A stretch of 64,000 nucleotides of DNA from Bacillota bacterium (GCA_013178415.1 JABLXA010000008.1:1-64000); one strand, 5' to 3'. Numbered from the stretch's first letter, positions 9,169 through 18,407 are shown. The notes: generated by a model not told the origin, from the letters alone. Translations and numbers: made by a program.

Positions 9169-10197
9169 GTGGTACAATCATTTGTAATAGGAATGGATGG
9201 GGGGCAGACGTCAACCATTGCCGCTGTCGCCGATTTAGGTGGTAACATCCTTGGTGTTGGCCGGGGAGGTCCGGCAAATCATATCAAGGAACCGGGCGGG
9301 GTGGAGCGATTGAGGAGAACTCTAGAGAGTTGCCGGGTTCAGCTGGGACTGGGAGATTTCCCGGGAAATATCGAGCCCCTTGAGGCCGGGTATTTTGCCA
9401 TGACTGGCGCCAGCGACGCTGTCGGAGCGCTGGTACGTGAGGTATTCAATGCGAAGCGTCTTGTTGTCGAGGGCGATATCTGGGCTGCCTGTACAGGCGC
9501 ATCCCTCGATGATCCGTCTATTGTAGTGCTGGCCGGCACAGGCACTGTCGCCCGTGGGTTAGATAAAGATGGGCAGGAACTTATCATTGGCGGCTGGGGA
9601 TATCTGGGGGATGAGGCAGGGGGTTACGATATCGGCCGGCGCGCGGCCATCGCCTGTTGCCGGGCCCGTGATGGGCGTGGCGAAAAGACTATCCTTGAGG
9701 AATTGATCCTCGAGGCGACAGGCACAAAAAGCATAAGAGATTTCCTATGGCGAATTTACTCCGGGGCTATCGCCCGCCATGAGCTTTCGCGGCTATCCAA
9801 TTTGGTAGCCAGAGCCGCTCGGGAAGGTGATCTTGTAGCGCAAGAACTACTGATAGAAGCCGGTGAAGATCTGGCGGCCTATGCTCTGGCTGTCCAGCGT
9901 AAGTTGGGGATAGAAAGTTTTCAAAATGGCGCCGTCCTGCCCATTTTCTACACAGGAGGGGTCTTTAAGGCGGGCCCCTGGCTGGTGGACTCGTTTGTTA
10001 GGGCTATACGACATGAATTCCCGAAGGCGGAGATAAGCCCTGCCATTTTTCCACCTGTCATTGGGGCGGTCATACGGGCATTGAGATTGGCTGGAGTCGC
10101 CATTACATCAGATGTAATCGAAGCTTTGAGGCAGAGCGCTTCGATTATCAATATCGAGAAGATCCAGGAAGGAATGACGAAAAGTGAGCAGAGTTAA
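9169..10197 (+). CDS. BadF/BadG-type ATPase, N-acetylhexosamine kinase
   Basis: An ASKHA-fold kinase of 342 aa. Phosphate 1 is GMDGGQTSTIAAVAD (about residue 8); phosphate 2 is VLAGTGTVARG; GGWGYLGDEAGGYDIGRRA is the conserved loop shared by eukaryotic NAGK and bacterial BadF-like GlcNAc kinases. It should phosphorylate a free N-acetylhexosamine (GlcNAc or ManNAc). The neighbouring nanE makes ManNAc a reasonable guess. The start is GTG 9169 behind GAGTGAGG. Its 3' end overlaps the nanE start by 14 bases, so the two are translationally coupled. Confidence 0.85.
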   Translation: MVQSFVIGMDGGQTSTIAAVADLGGNILGVGRGGPANHIKEPGGVERLRRTLESCRVQLGLGDFPGNIEPLEAGYFAMTGASDAVGALVREVFNAKRLVVEGDIWAACTGASLDDPSIVVLAGTGTVARGLDKDGQELIIGGWGYLGDEAGGYDIGRRAAIACCRARDGRGEKTILEELILEATGTKSIRDFLWRIYSGAIARHELSRLSNLVARAAREGDLVAQELLIEAGEDLAAYALAVQRKLGIESFQNGAVLPIFYTGGVFKAGPWLVDSFVRAIRHEFPKAEISPAIFPPVIGAVIRALRLAGVAITSDVIEALRQSASIINIEKIQEGMTKSEQS

Positions 10198-10885
10198 GGA
10201 CATCGTTGAGAAAATCCGGGGTGGCCTGATCGTCTCATGTCAGGCTGGTCCTGATAGCCCTTTGCATGGCCCTACCTTTATGGCGGCTATGGCCCAATGC
10301 GCCAAGATTGGCGGCGCTGTTGGAATCCGGGCCAATGGCCCTGAGGATGTTGCTGCCATCAAAAGGGTGGTAGACCTACCACTCTTTGATTGTCATAAAA
10401 GGAAGTATGATGGGTCGGATGTCTATATCATGCCAACAAGACGCGAGGCTGAGGCTAGCGCAAATGCTGGGGCCGATGTCATCGTCATGGATGCGACACC
10501 GCGACAGAGGCCCAATGGAGAAACCCTTGAATCATTGATCAAATTCGTCCATGATGAATTAGGTTTGCCAGTCATGGCGGATATCTCTACCTGCGAGGAA
10601 GGAATCCGCGCATATGAGCTGGGCGTTGACTTTGTGGCCACCACTTTGAGCGGGTATACCAGCTATTCACGCCCCGCATCCGGACCCGACATAGACCTCG
10701 TCCAAGAGCTTGCGTCCAGCTTGCCAGTCCCAATCATAGCGGAGGGACGTTATGTTACCCCCGCCCTGGCAAGGAAGGCGATAGAAGCTGGGGCCATCGC
10801 TGTCGTAGTGGGAACAGCCATCACGGCGCCGACTGTTATCACAAAATGGTTTGTGGCGGAGATAAAGCAGGGGAGCGCACATTGA
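10184..10885 (+). CDS. nanE: N-acetylmannosamine-6-phosphate 2-epimerase
   Basis: A 233-residue TIM barrel with the NanE signature throughout: GGLIVSCQAGPDSPLHGP at the N-terminus, GAVGIRANGPEDV, ADVIVMDATPRQRPNGE, MADISTCEEGIRAYELGVDFVATTLSGYT, and PIIAEGRYVTPALARKAIEAGA with VVVGTAITAP. It interconverts ManNAc-6-P and GlcNAc-6-P, feeding sialic-acid or ManNAc carbon into the GlcNAc route. The GTG start at 10184 lies inside the kinase gene. No NanA lyase, NagA or NagB is in the window. Confidence 0.93.
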   Translation: MSRVKDIVEKIRGGLIVSCQAGPDSPLHGPTFMAAMAQCAKIGGAVGIRANGPEDVAAIKRVVDLPLFDCHKRKYDGSDVYIMPTRREAEASANAGADVIVMDATPRQRPNGETLESLIKFVHDELGLPVMADISTCEEGIRAYELGVDFVATTLSGYTSYSRPASGPDIDLVQELASSLPVPIIAEGRYVTPALARKAIEAGAIAVVVGTAITAPTVITKWFVAEIKQGSAH

Positions 10886-10970
10886 GGGGAAAGAGCGGGC
10901 TGATCTTAGCGGAACGCTGGTGATGGATGTTTTGACCCTCAGAATGACACGAATCGGAGGTTAGGAACTC

Positions 10971-11702
10971 ATGAGTGTTGATAGATATTTTGATGCAATA
11001 AGCGAGTTGGTCAATAAGATCAGGCAATCACAGAAACAATCCATTGGAAATGTGGCCAAGAAACTCGCTAATATCGTTGAGCAGCGGCATGTGATTCATA
11101 TTTATGATAGTGGTCACATGCTATCGAGTGAGCTCATCGGCCGGGCAGGAGGGTTGATGTTGCTCACTCCGCTGCGATTTCAATTCACCGTAGATAACCC
11201 GGCGGTTCAGAGAGAAAAGAATGTAACATCCTCGCAAAGGCTACTAGGGCTCGCCCCGCTTGTGCTGGACTATTCCTGCGTAAAGGAAGGCGACGCGCTG
11301 ATCATCGGGTCTGTCTCCGGCAGGCAGATATTCCCCATAGAGCTCGCCATAGAGGCCAAAAGGCGGGGAATCTATACAGTAGGACTTACCTCGCTTTCCT
11401 ATTCGAGCAGGCTTTCATCAAATCATCCCTCAGGGAAGAGGTTATTTGAGGCAGTAGATGATGTCCTTGACAATTGCGCCCCCTTCGGAGACGCTCTTCT
11501 CGCCATTGATGGGCTCAGTGGCCCGATGTGTCCAGCTTCTGGAATCGGAGCCGCCTGCGTGGCGTGGGCCTTGTGCGCCGCCCTGACCGAGGAGCTGATA
11601 AGCCGCGGGCTCACCCCGCATGTGTATAAAAGCATCAACATGGACGGCGGTGAGGAGGCAAACCAGAGAGAGCTCGAGGAATACAAAAAGCTTGGCTATT
11701 GA
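10971..11702 (+). CDS. SIS-domain sugar isomerase (UPF0309-like)
   Basis: A 243-residue single SIS domain. Key segments are HIYDSGHMLSSELIGRAGG (an alpha helix after the first strand), GDALIIGSVSGRQIFPIELA, and the family-specific C-terminus with CAPFGDALL and the YKSINMDGGEEANQRELEEYKK tail. It is a paralogue of the protein at 37060-37776, which shares the same architecture and ending. The function is unproven: members are presumed phosphosugar isomerases or deaminase-like enzymes. ATG 10971 follows CGGAGGTTAGGAACTC. Position after kinase and nanE suggests action on an amino-sugar phosphate. Confidence 0.82.
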   Translation: MSVDRYFDAISELVNKIRQSQKQSIGNVAKKLANIVEQRHVIHIYDSGHMLSSELIGRAGGLMLLTPLRFQFTVDNPAVQREKNVTSSQRLLGLAPLVLDYSCVKEGDALIIGSVSGRQIFPIELAIEAKRRGIYTVGLTSLSYSSRLSSNHPSGKRLFEAVDDVLDNCAPFGDALLAIDGLSGPMCPASGIGAACVAWALCAALTEELISRGLTPHVYKSINMDGGEEANQRELEEYKKLGY

Positions 11703-12008
11703 TCCTCCGGCCAATTCTCTTTGCGTCAATAATTTCTCTAGTCACATGAGTATAGATAGCATTTCGGAAGCGAGCCCGAGGATCCACAGATCGAGGGCCG
11801 CCAACGCCGGCATTGAGAGAATGTCACTATTCTTGCCGGCGGATGGCGGCCTCCTTGTATTTTGCTGGTCTGAAAATATCTTCCAGATCATGCTATATTA
11901 ATAGCGGGAAAATGAAAGATTTTGTCGTATAAATATAGTGATAGCGAAAAATATCCTTTACTTTAGTTTTCCATTTCATATATCCGGATTCCAATATTGA
12001 AAGGCTAG
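11703..12008. other. Intergenic region with second copy of putative DeoR operator
   Basis: No gene is supported. Bases 11927-11950 repeat the 24-base AT-rich word found at 8308-8331 with about four mismatches, ending in GCGAAAA. A promoter for the DUF4855 gene probably overlaps it. Confidence 0.5.
11927..11950 (+). promoter_or_regulatory. Putative DeoR operator, second site
   Basis: Near-identical to 8308-8331: both begin GTATAAATATA and end with a CGAAAA half-site. It is placed 59 bases upstream of the DUF4855 gene. The shared word suggests the DeoR-family protein encoded at 8360 controls both promoters. Confidence 0.45.
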
Positions 12009-13118
12009 GTGGACCATATGGGATATTTCCCCCAGAACGCAGAGGGATTCAATGGAATGCGGCATGTGATGCTGACGGGCGGTAGCCGTAGCCAGCCGCT
12101 GACAGAGAGAGAGCTAATCTACCAACTCGCGCATCTTAATAGCTCAGATGAGCCCGACGATTGGTTCTTTGACACTTTGCAGATCGGTATACGGCCTTAC
12201 TCCGGGAATTCTATCGGCGCAGACTGGAATAGAGGGACGACCATGTCAGGCGAAGGTGATTTCTACGCGATTCCTTGTCCGAACCCATCTACCAAGGCAG
12301 ATTGGGATGAGATTCTCGAGACTCTGTTCCAGCCAGGCATTTTCCTTGATGCCATGGATAAGACAATTGAACGCCTCAAGTCCAAGCTTCCTGTGCGCCA
12401 GTATAAGCATAACGTCATCATAAGCATGCCCTATCCCGGAATCAACCAGGCTCGCTTCGGTCGCCTTGAACCAAATGGCAAGATTCTCAATTTCTCTGTG
12501 CTCGGCCAGAATCTCATGCGCGCCACATTGGACCGGCTTGAAGCCGCTGAGTGGTTCGTTGATGAAGCCATCAGGCGTTTTGAAGCAGCTGCTTATAAGA
12601 ACATCCATCTCCTGGGATTCTACTGGGTCTTTGAGACCGTATATCGAGGCTGGGACGTGGACGATCACTATTTACTCAAGGAATTACACCGGCATGTCAA
12701 TGGGAAAGGGTATAAGATGTTTTGGATCCCGTTCTGGGCAAGCTACAATGTCCACTTGCTGGATGATTATCAGAACTACTATTTTGACTGCGCCTGGCTC
12801 CAGCCGAATTATATGTTTTACAAGGCCATCAAAGGCGTAAGAGAGGGCGCTGAAGCGGCCAGAGCACGCAATGCAGGATTTGAGTTGGAATATTACTTTG
12901 AGCTGGACGAACCAATTGCCGTTGGCGCCGAAAGACACAAGAGGTTCCGTGATTATCTAAATGGCGGCGTTGACTATGGTTATATGCATGGATCGTGTGC
13001 CTATTTCATCGGGGGAGGTGGCATCCAGAGGCTCTATCATAATGATGATCCGGTGGAACGGGAGTTTTATGAGGACATTTATCATTTCGTGAAAGGTGAT
13101 TATCAGAGAAAGGGCTAG
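12009..13118 (+). CDS. DUF4855 protein, putative TIM-barrel glycosidase-like
   Basis: A 369-residue protein with the DUF4855 look. Features include WFFDTLQIGIRPYSG near residue 55, HNVIISMPYPG around 140, IHLLGFYWVFETVYRG, GKGYKMFWIPFWASYN, and FDCAWLQPNYMFYK followed by GFELEYYFELDEP. The alternating strands with conserved aromatic and acidic residues (FYWVFE, EYYFELDE) fit a TIM-barrel hydrolase, but no activity is established to my knowledge. There is no signal peptide. GTG 12009 has AAAGG upstream. It ends 30 bases before the remains of an ABC permease gene, so it was once part of a glycan-uptake operon. Confidence 0.72.
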   Translation: MDHMGYFPQNAEGFNGMRHVMLTGGSRSQPLTERELIYQLAHLNSSDEPDDWFFDTLQIGIRPYSGNSIGADWNRGTTMSGEGDFYAIPCPNPSTKADWDEILETLFQPGIFLDAMDKTIERLKSKLPVRQYKHNVIISMPYPGINQARFGRLEPNGKILNFSVLGQNLMRATLDRLEAAEWFVDEAIRRFEAAAYKNIHLLGFYWVFETVYRGWDVDDHYLLKELHRHVNGKGYKMFWIPFWASYNVHLLDDYQNYYFDCAWLQPNYMFYKAIKGVREGAEAARARNAGFELEYYFELDEPIAVGAERHKRFRDYLNGGVDYGYMHGSCAYFIGGGGIQRLYHNDDPVEREFYEDIYHFVKGDYQRKG

Positions 13119-13148
13119 TCGGAGGGTGCGACAATTCGGCCCAAAGGG

Positions 13149-13430
13149 AAAGGAGTTCTTACGATGCCCCTTTTAAAGCCTTCTATAGTCATCTGCTCAA
13201 CGCTATCAGCTATGGGGGCATTACGCGTATTCGACGAGGTATTTGTCATGACGAAAGGCGGGCCCATGAATAAGACTCTTGTTGCAGGGCTTTATATCTA
13301 CCAACAGGCCTTCGAGAATTATCGATTTGGGTACGCGGCGGCTATAAGCCTGATTCTGGGCGTGGTTGTCCTGATCTTTACAGTCGCCAACTTCCGCGTT
13401 ATGTCGAAAGGAGGCTTGAGGTACTATTGA
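13149..13430 (+). pseudogene. ABC sugar permease (MalF type), C-terminal fragment
   Basis: Only the last third of a MalF/UgpA-type permease remains: the PLLKPS that ends the EAA loop, then VFDEVFVMTKGGPMNKT, IYQQAFENYRFGYAAAISL, a final membrane segment and a terminal GGLRYY. The N-terminal four membrane segments and the EAA core are missing, so it cannot work alone. The ATG at 13164 with AAAGGAG upstream is probably fortuitous, since ILE/THR-type residues before it also fit the family. Confidence 0.75.
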
Positions 13431-13460
13431 ATCACTTAGCTGCGGGGCGTAGATCTCAAT

Positions 13461-13709
13461 GGTATCCCATGCTAAGGCGGACGGTATGGTATATCCTCTT
13501 GGGGGACATTTTTGTGGCCTTTAGTAGTACTACAGGACCCGGACAAATATCCGATGGCCGCGGGGCTGCAATACCTGCAGGGGATGTTCTCGTTTAATTT
13601 CCGTTACATTGCGGCTGGTGGCGTCATTTCCATCATTCCTGTTATTGTCATGTTCCTTGCGCTTCAGAGATATTTTATAGGGGGGTTGCAGGGGGCGCTC
13701 AAAGGCTAA
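13461..13709 (+). pseudogene. ABC sugar permease (MalG type), internally deleted remnant
   Basis: The start reads MLRRTVWYILLGDIFVAF-like text, the first membrane segment of a MalG-type permease. It then jumps frame and resumes with LWPLVVLQDPDKYPMAAGL, FNFRYIAAGGVISIIPVIVMFLALQRYFIGGL, the family C-terminus. About 200 residues in the middle are gone. With 13149-13430 this marks a dead importer. Confidence 0.7.
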
Positions 13710-13756
13710 GAGACAGCATCGCTCGAGGCCCCCGAGACCGGTCAGCCAGGGCTGTC

Positions 13757-14677
13757 TCAGGTAGATGAGTCGCTGTTCTGGCATACCCGGCTCATGAGTA
13801 TATTCAAAAATTCGTTGCTATTCACATCTGAGGCTACCCTGATCCTAGATTCTACATCGGGAATGGCCAGGGTCTGTCCGGTAGTATGCTTACCCTGAGT
13901 TTCCACGAGAACCTTGCAGCTCAATGTCTTGATCAGGTCTGGAGATATGCAGGTGGCAACTGCTAATGGGTCATGCATTGGGCTGCTATTTGTTCCGATA
14001 AATTCCCACCATTTTTCAATCATTCGCCCCAGGGCATCTGTCAAAGGTGTATTCGTTTCCTTTATACGCTGCAGATGTGTGCTGTTGATCTTTACTTTCA
14101 CAGTCACATCAAGGCCAACCATGGTAATTGGAATTCCAGATTCAAACACAACAGCTGCGGCCTCAGGATCACATTTGATGTTATGCTCGATTGGCGGAAG
14201 GAGCGGGGCGTTATCAAAGATCCTGGCGACCCCTCCCATCATGACGATGCCAGCCGCGTTTTCGATAAGCCTGGGTTCTTTGATTATCGCCGCGGCGATA
14301 TTGGTTAGAGGGCCGATGGGAACCAGTGTGATTTCCCCGGGATTAGCCATGATTTGCGAAATTATGAGATCAACAGCATGAATATCCGATGGCATCAGTG
14401 CCTGGTCTTCCTCTGTCAGGAGCCCAACCCCTTCATGACCTGCCCACCAAACCTCCCGGTTCCTCAACAAGGGACGGCTTATCCCGCTCGCGACAGGTAT
14501 ATTCTCTACACCCGCAAGGCGCATAAGTTTCAGCGCCATTCGTGAACGTAGATCCACATCCCCATAAACAGTGGTCACTGCCTCCAGCTTCAATTCCGGG
14601 GACCGTAGGGCCAGAGTCAGTGCCATAGCATCATCTACATCTGTCCCAATATCTGTATCAAGGATGATTCGTCTCAT
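13757..14677 (-). CDS. Nucleoside hydrolase (IunH family)
   Basis: A 306-residue inosine-uridine-preferring hydrolase. The calcium-binding N-terminus is ILDTDIGTDVDDAMAL (residues 4-19). Further family marks are LVPIGPLTNIAAAI, IVMMGGVA, EHNIKCDPEAAAVVFESGIPITMVGLDVT and SSPMHDPLAVA with the late conserved Asp. It cleaves the N-glycosidic bond of ribonucleosides for base salvage. ATG 14677 follows CAGGGTAAAG. It is 24 bases downstream of the VOC gene on the same strand, so both may be one transcript. It is convergent with the dead permease genes. Confidence 0.9.
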   Translation of the reverse strand: MRRIILDTDIGTDVDDAMALTLALRSPELKLEAVTTVYGDVDLRSRMALKLMRLAGVENIPVASGISRPLLRNREVWWAGHEGVGLLTEEDQALMPSDIHAVDLIISQIMANPGEITLVPIGPLTNIAAAIIKEPRLIENAAGIVMMGGVARIFDNAPLLPPIEHNIKCDPEAAAVVFESGIPITMVGLDVTVKVKINSTHLQRIKETNTPLTDALGRMIEKWWEFIGTNSSPMHDPLAVATCISPDLIKTLSCKVLVETQGKHTTGQTLAIPDVESRIRVASDVNSNEFLNILMSRVCQNSDSST

Positions 14678-14701
14678 CTTTACCCTGGTTTTAGCCAGGT
14701 C

Positions 14702-15151
14702 TCACCCCCTCGCATATTTAGACTGGAGAGAATCAGGCATGATCTGCATGAGCTCGATCCGATTTCCATCCGGGTCGGTGATCCAAAACTGGAAGTTTCC
14801 ATCCTTCCCATAGATTGGCTCTCCCTGGACAGGAAGGCCCTTTTGCTTGAGTTCGGCGATTGTCTTGTTGATATCATCTACATGTAGGCAAAGATGGACA
14901 AAGCCCTGAGTCTGGCCAGCGCTTGCATTGACATCATTGGCGTCGGGATGACCTGTCCCGCTATTTGCTTCTGCCGGCGGAAAGAGCTCGATGAAAGTGA
15001 AGTTGCCTGCAGAAAGATAAATGAGCATGAGTCTTCCGTCATCATGTGTAAGGCGGAAGGCCTCCTGGAGTCCCAGTATCCTTGTATAAAAATCTAGTGA
15101 ACGTTCCAAGTTTCTCGTCCTGATGGCTATGTGGCCGACTGAATTTATCAT
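14702..15151 (-). CDS. VOC/glyoxalase family protein
   Basis: Two beta-alpha-beta-beta-beta units typical of lactoylglutathione lyase-like proteins: INSVGHIAIRTRNLERSLDFYTRILGL with the first metal His, MLIYLSAGNFTFIELF with a Glu, GFVHLCLHVDDIN with the second His, and FWITDPDGNRIELMQ with the last Glu. All four metal ligands are present, so a metal-dependent isomerase or lyase such as glyoxalase I is possible. The exact substrate cannot be read. ATG 15151 has CAGGGA upstream. An upstream ATG at 15187 lacks a ribosome site and adds 12 atypical residues. Confidence 0.85.
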   Translation of the reverse strand: MINSVGHIAIRTRNLERSLDFYTRILGLQEAFRLTHDDGRLMLIYLSAGNFTFIELFPPAEANSGTGHPDANDVNASAGQTQGFVHLCLHVDDINKTIAELKQKGLPVQGEPIYGKDGNFQFWITDPDGNRIELMQIMPDSLQSKYARG

Positions 15152-15667
15152 GGCAGTCCCTGGCCGGGAATCGTGACCATCATCCATTAATTCCGTGCTG
15201 CTGCTACGTTACTGCGATTTTACTTTGTTGTCGTGCTGCTGCGCCGTGACAATCAACACATTCCCCGCCAAGCCTTCGCCTCCTTTCGGTATATTCTGTG
15301 AGTAGAGCTTTCGCCATATCTGAGGACGTTCCTTCCTGTCAACTAGATTTTCCGCGTCATGCCATGTATGAGACGTGGGACAGGCAGCTAGTTCCATATC
15401 TAGCAGCTGGCTCTATGTCTAGAATATGGCTGGATGGCCAGCTCGCTGGGGCCTATGATGGCAAAGGAGCTCTGATAAGACCCTGTGCCTCTCGATCTGC
15501 GGGATCTTCATTCTCGAGGAAGGAGGTGGTATACTCATCTTATAGATTGCCAATCTCTGATTCAAAAGGTGAACTGGCCATGGGCGGCATATTTTCCAGT
15601 CGCATTATGAGGTGGCGGCGTCATCTTTCACCCCTGGCTTTAGAGATCTGCGGTTGAGGTGAATTGA
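15152..15667. other. Intergenic, no supported gene
   Basis: An open frame at 15298-15657 has no ribosome site and no family resemblance, so it is not called. Bases 15560-15640 contain ggcggcatatt, gaggtggcggcg and a CACCCC end that faintly echo the repeats at 6444-6827, but the match is too weak to claim a third copy. Confidence 0.4.
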
Positions 15668-16528
15668 ATGGATGGCAGGGGCATTGCCTCCTCTTTTTCA
15701 GATATAGCCTTTCAGCCTGGTTCCTGTTCCCGCGATGGGGATGGGATGCATCAATCTGTGAAAATTAAGACTGATTCGATGATGAAGGGGATCTTCATTC
15801 GCGAAGGCACTCTTCTCAAAGGAATTTTCATCTCACGTCCGAATCGCTTCCTGGCTACAGTGAGACTAGAACGTGAAATGTTGGGTGATAGGGTATCGGG
15901 CGATCTTGAAGTCAATGCCCATGTAGCCGACCCTGGCCGCTTGGAGGAGCTCCTCGTGCCAGGGCGGAGGGTGCATCTTGCTCCTTCGGATCCCTCCCAT
16001 AGTTCTACCCGCCGTAAGACAGCATATGATCTCGTTCTTGTGGACTATGATGGTATTCTTGTTTCGGTTGATTCTCGCGTTCCGAATGAAATTGTATTTT
16101 CGGCTCTGCAGAAGAAGTCTCTAGATGGGCTTAGGGGCTACAGCAGCATAATTCGGGAGGCCAAATATGGCGAGAGTCGTCTGGATTTTCGGCTGTCTTG
16201 TCCTGGCCAGAAGGATTGTCTCATTGAAGTTAAATCTGTAACGCTCGTCCAGGACGGCCGGGCTCTTTTTCCTGATGCTCCTACAATCCGGGGCGCGCGT
16301 CATATGAAGGAATTAATGAAGGCAAGGGGCGAGGGCATAAGGGCCCTTGTGTTATTCATAATTCAGCGAAATGATGCCAGGGAGTTTTCTCCGAATGACG
16401 GAACCGACCCGGTGTTTGGAATGGTGTTGCGTGATGCCTTTAAGGCGGGCGTAGAGGTATGGGCATATACATGCGAAGTAACCCATCATGCTATTCAGCT
16501 TTATCGCAGGATCCCTGTCGTCCTCTGA
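15668..16528 (+). CDS. sfsA: SfsA family DNA/RNA nuclease
   Basis: Typical SfsA order: GTLLKGIFISRPNRFLATVRLE (OB-like N-terminal domain), NAHVADPGRLEELLVPG, TAYDLVLVDYDGILVSVDSRVPN, then the restriction-fold core REAKYGESRLDFRLS and DCLIEVKSVTLV, with FPDAPTIRGARHMKELM. The D...E-V-K catalytic triad of PD-(D/E)XK nucleases is present. Historically called sugar fermentation stimulation protein; its cellular role is unclear. At 286 aa it is longer than the usual 230-240 because of about 40 residues before MKGIFIREG. The ATG at 15668 has GAGGTGA upstream; internal ATGs are alternatives. Confidence 0.9.
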   Translation: MDGRGIASSFSDIAFQPGSCSRDGDGMHQSVKIKTDSMMKGIFIREGTLLKGIFISRPNRFLATVRLEREMLGDRVSGDLEVNAHVADPGRLEELLVPGRRVHLAPSDPSHSSTRRKTAYDLVLVDYDGILVSVDSRVPNEIVFSALQKKSLDGLRGYSSIIREAKYGESRLDFRLSCPGQKDCLIEVKSVTLVQDGRALFPDAPTIRGARHMKELMKARGEGIRALVLFIIQRNDAREFSPNDGTDPVFGMVLRDAFKAGVEVWAYTCEVTHHAIQLYRRIPVVL

Positions 16529-16592
16529 GCACTAACATTTAAACCGGAAGGCAATTTTCTGGGCAGCTGCATCTCATGGGAGGGAAAGGGTC

Positions 16593-17189
16593 GTGCTACA
16601 GATGCTAATGGCGACGAGGAACCATGCGAAATATCTGCTCTTCGCCCCGATCTTCAGGCGTTACGGTTTCGAGGTCATAACGCTCCGAGATATAGGGAAG
16701 ATCGGGGATGCCATCGAGGAGAGCGGAGCCACCCCTAGAGAAAACGCCCTCGCTAAGGCCAGGAGGTATCATTCAGCCCGTTACCCATGGGTATTTGCTG
16801 ACGATGCAGGGTTAGAGATCGATGCTTTGGATGGCGAACCTGGCGTCGAGGCCCGGCGTTGGAACGGCAGGTTCACTGACGATGTTGATGATGAAACTTG
16901 GCTTAATTATCTAATGGGCAGGATGAAAGGAATACCGCTGGAGAGAAGGACAGCGCGATTTGTCGCGTCGTGGGTGATAATTGCGCCAGATGGCTCCGAG
17001 CATATACGGGATATCATCTACCCTTTCATTATCGCCACAGAGCGAATACGGCCTATCTCACCAGGTTCCCCGATTTCAGCAGTGAGACTGGGGCCTGAGG
17101 ATGATATCGGGGCCAGAGGTCGGGACCTCCAACGCGAGTGGGAAGCATGGGGCATCCTCCCCAGGCTTCTGGAAAGGTTCTCTGGTTAG
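16593..17189 (+). CDS. RdgB/HAM1-like non-canonical purine NTP pyrophosphatase
   Basis: The N-terminus MLQMLMATRNHAKYLLF replaces the usual TxNxxK loop (TRNHAK keeps it). ENALAKARRYHSA, WVFADDAGLEIDALDGEPGVEARRW matches the ADDSGL and GxPGVxSAR signatures. The C-terminal half is divergent: the normal SHR(A/G)xA end is missing and is replaced by an unusual R-rich tail. The family hydrolyses ITP, XTP and dITP to monophosphates. GTG 16593 lies behind GGGAGGGAAAGG. It follows sfsA by 64 bases. Confidence 0.8.
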   Translation: MLQMLMATRNHAKYLLFAPIFRRYGFEVITLRDIGKIGDAIEESGATPRENALAKARRYHSARYPWVFADDAGLEIDALDGEPGVEARRWNGRFTDDVDDETWLNYLMGRMKGIPLERRTARFVASWVIIAPDGSEHIRDIIYPFIIATERIRPISPGSPISAVRLGPEDDIGARGRDLQREWEAWGILPRLLERFSG

Positions 17190-17382
17190 GGAGACTTAAG
17201 GTTCTCCAAATCTCAGCAGTATGATGAGCCGGACTTACAGGTGCTTACGTTGGGAGCAATTTCCGCTGGGGCTAGAGTGAAGCTTGGACTCAGCCCATTT
17301 GTAAAACAGGAGAAGCAGGGGGTCTCCCTAAGAGGATAGAGGCGGCGGCCAAAGGCTGAGATACAGAAAGGGGTAAAAGCAA

Positions 17383-18405
17383 ATGGAGATCCGCAGCATT
17401 GAGGAACTTGACGCAAAACTTACCGAGCCTCCCGACGAACTCGTCTCTGATATCGCGGGGCTCGATGGAGACATTATAATACTGGGCGCCGGGGGGAAGA
17501 TGGGGGTGACCCTGGCCCGTCTTGCTAGAAATGCCGTCGAAAGAGCAGGCGTCGGGAAGCGAATAATCGCAGTATCCCGTTTTTCGTCGGGGGAGGCGAG
17601 ACAAGAGCTCGAGGCACATGGCGTAGAGACCATAGCGGCTGACCTGCTGGATGATAGCCAGCTGCACGGCCTTCCCGAGATCCGCAATGTGATCTATATG
17701 ATCGGGCAGAAGTTCGGCACATCCGGCAGAGAGTATATGACCTGGGCGATGAATGCCTACCTGCCGGGCAGGGTTGCTGAGAAATATAGGCATTCGCGAA
17801 TAGTTTCTTTTTCAACGGGAAATGTCTACCCCCTCACCCCTGTCAGACTAGGTGGGGCGTCGGAAGAACATCCCACAGGCCCTATCGGTGAATATGCGCA
17901 GTCCTGTCTTGGACGAGAACGTGTCTTTGAGTATTTCTCTCATAAATATGGAACCCCGATGCTTTTCTTTCGCCTGAATTACGCCATCGACCTTCGCTAC
18001 GGGGTTTTGCTGGATATAGCTCGCGCAGTCAAGGAATGTCGGCCGGTGGACCTACGCATGGGGCATGTGAACGTGATATGGCAGGGCGATGCCAACACAA
18101 TGGCTTTGCGATCGCTGAATCTATGCTCCTCGCCTCCCAGCGTGCTCAATATAACTGGCCCGGAGACCGTCTCCGTGCGCTGGGTGGCGGAGCAATTTGC
18201 CGAACGCTTCCGTGTTGAGCCACGCTTCGCAAATGAGGAGGCTGAGACGGCGCTTTTGAGCAATGCTTCACGAGCGCATCAGCTCTTCGGGTATCCGAAG
18301 GTTTCCTTGAGGCAAATGATTGAATGGATTGCGGCCTGGGTTGAGGCAGGAATGCCGACCTTCGATAAGCCGACTCATTTTCAAGAAAGGGGAGGGCGGT
18401 TTTAG
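17383..18405 (+). CDS. NAD-dependent epimerase/dehydratase-like SDR
   Basis: A Rossmann protein of 340 aa. The nucleotide motif is IIILGAGGKMGVTLARLA (about residue 32). FSTGNVYP is at the position of the catalytic Ser, and GEYAQSCLGRERVFEYF places a Tyr, although the normal YxxxK is Y-A-Q-S-C, so the Lys is lost. HVNVIWQGDANTMALRSL and LNITGPETVSVRWVAEQF fit extended SDR epimerases. Loss of the Lys questions classical catalysis. ATG 17383 follows AAAGGGG. It lies 2 bases before the DapA-like gene, so the two are translationally coupled and likely serve one pathway. Confidence 0.8.
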   Translation: MEIRSIEELDAKLTEPPDELVSDIAGLDGDIIILGAGGKMGVTLARLARNAVERAGVGKRIIAVSRFSSGEARQELEAHGVETIAADLLDDSQLHGLPEIRNVIYMIGQKFGTSGREYMTWAMNAYLPGRVAEKYRHSRIVSFSTGNVYPLTPVRLGGASEEHPTGPIGEYAQSCLGRERVFEYFSHKYGTPMLFFRLNYAIDLRYGVLLDIARAVKECRPVDLRMGHVNVIWQGDANTMALRSLNLCSSPPSVLNITGPETVSVRWVAEQFAERFRVEPRFANEEAETALLSNASRAHQLFGYPKVSLRQMIEWIAAWVEAGMPTFDKPTHFQERGGRF

Positions 18406-18407
18406 CC

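Noticed and set aside
15560-15640. Possible third copy of the 6444-6827 repeat
   Set aside because: Only short words (gaggtggcggcg, CACCCC) agree; no continuous alignment.
15298-15657. 119-residue open frame
   Set aside because: No ribosome site, no family resemblance, composition not convincing.
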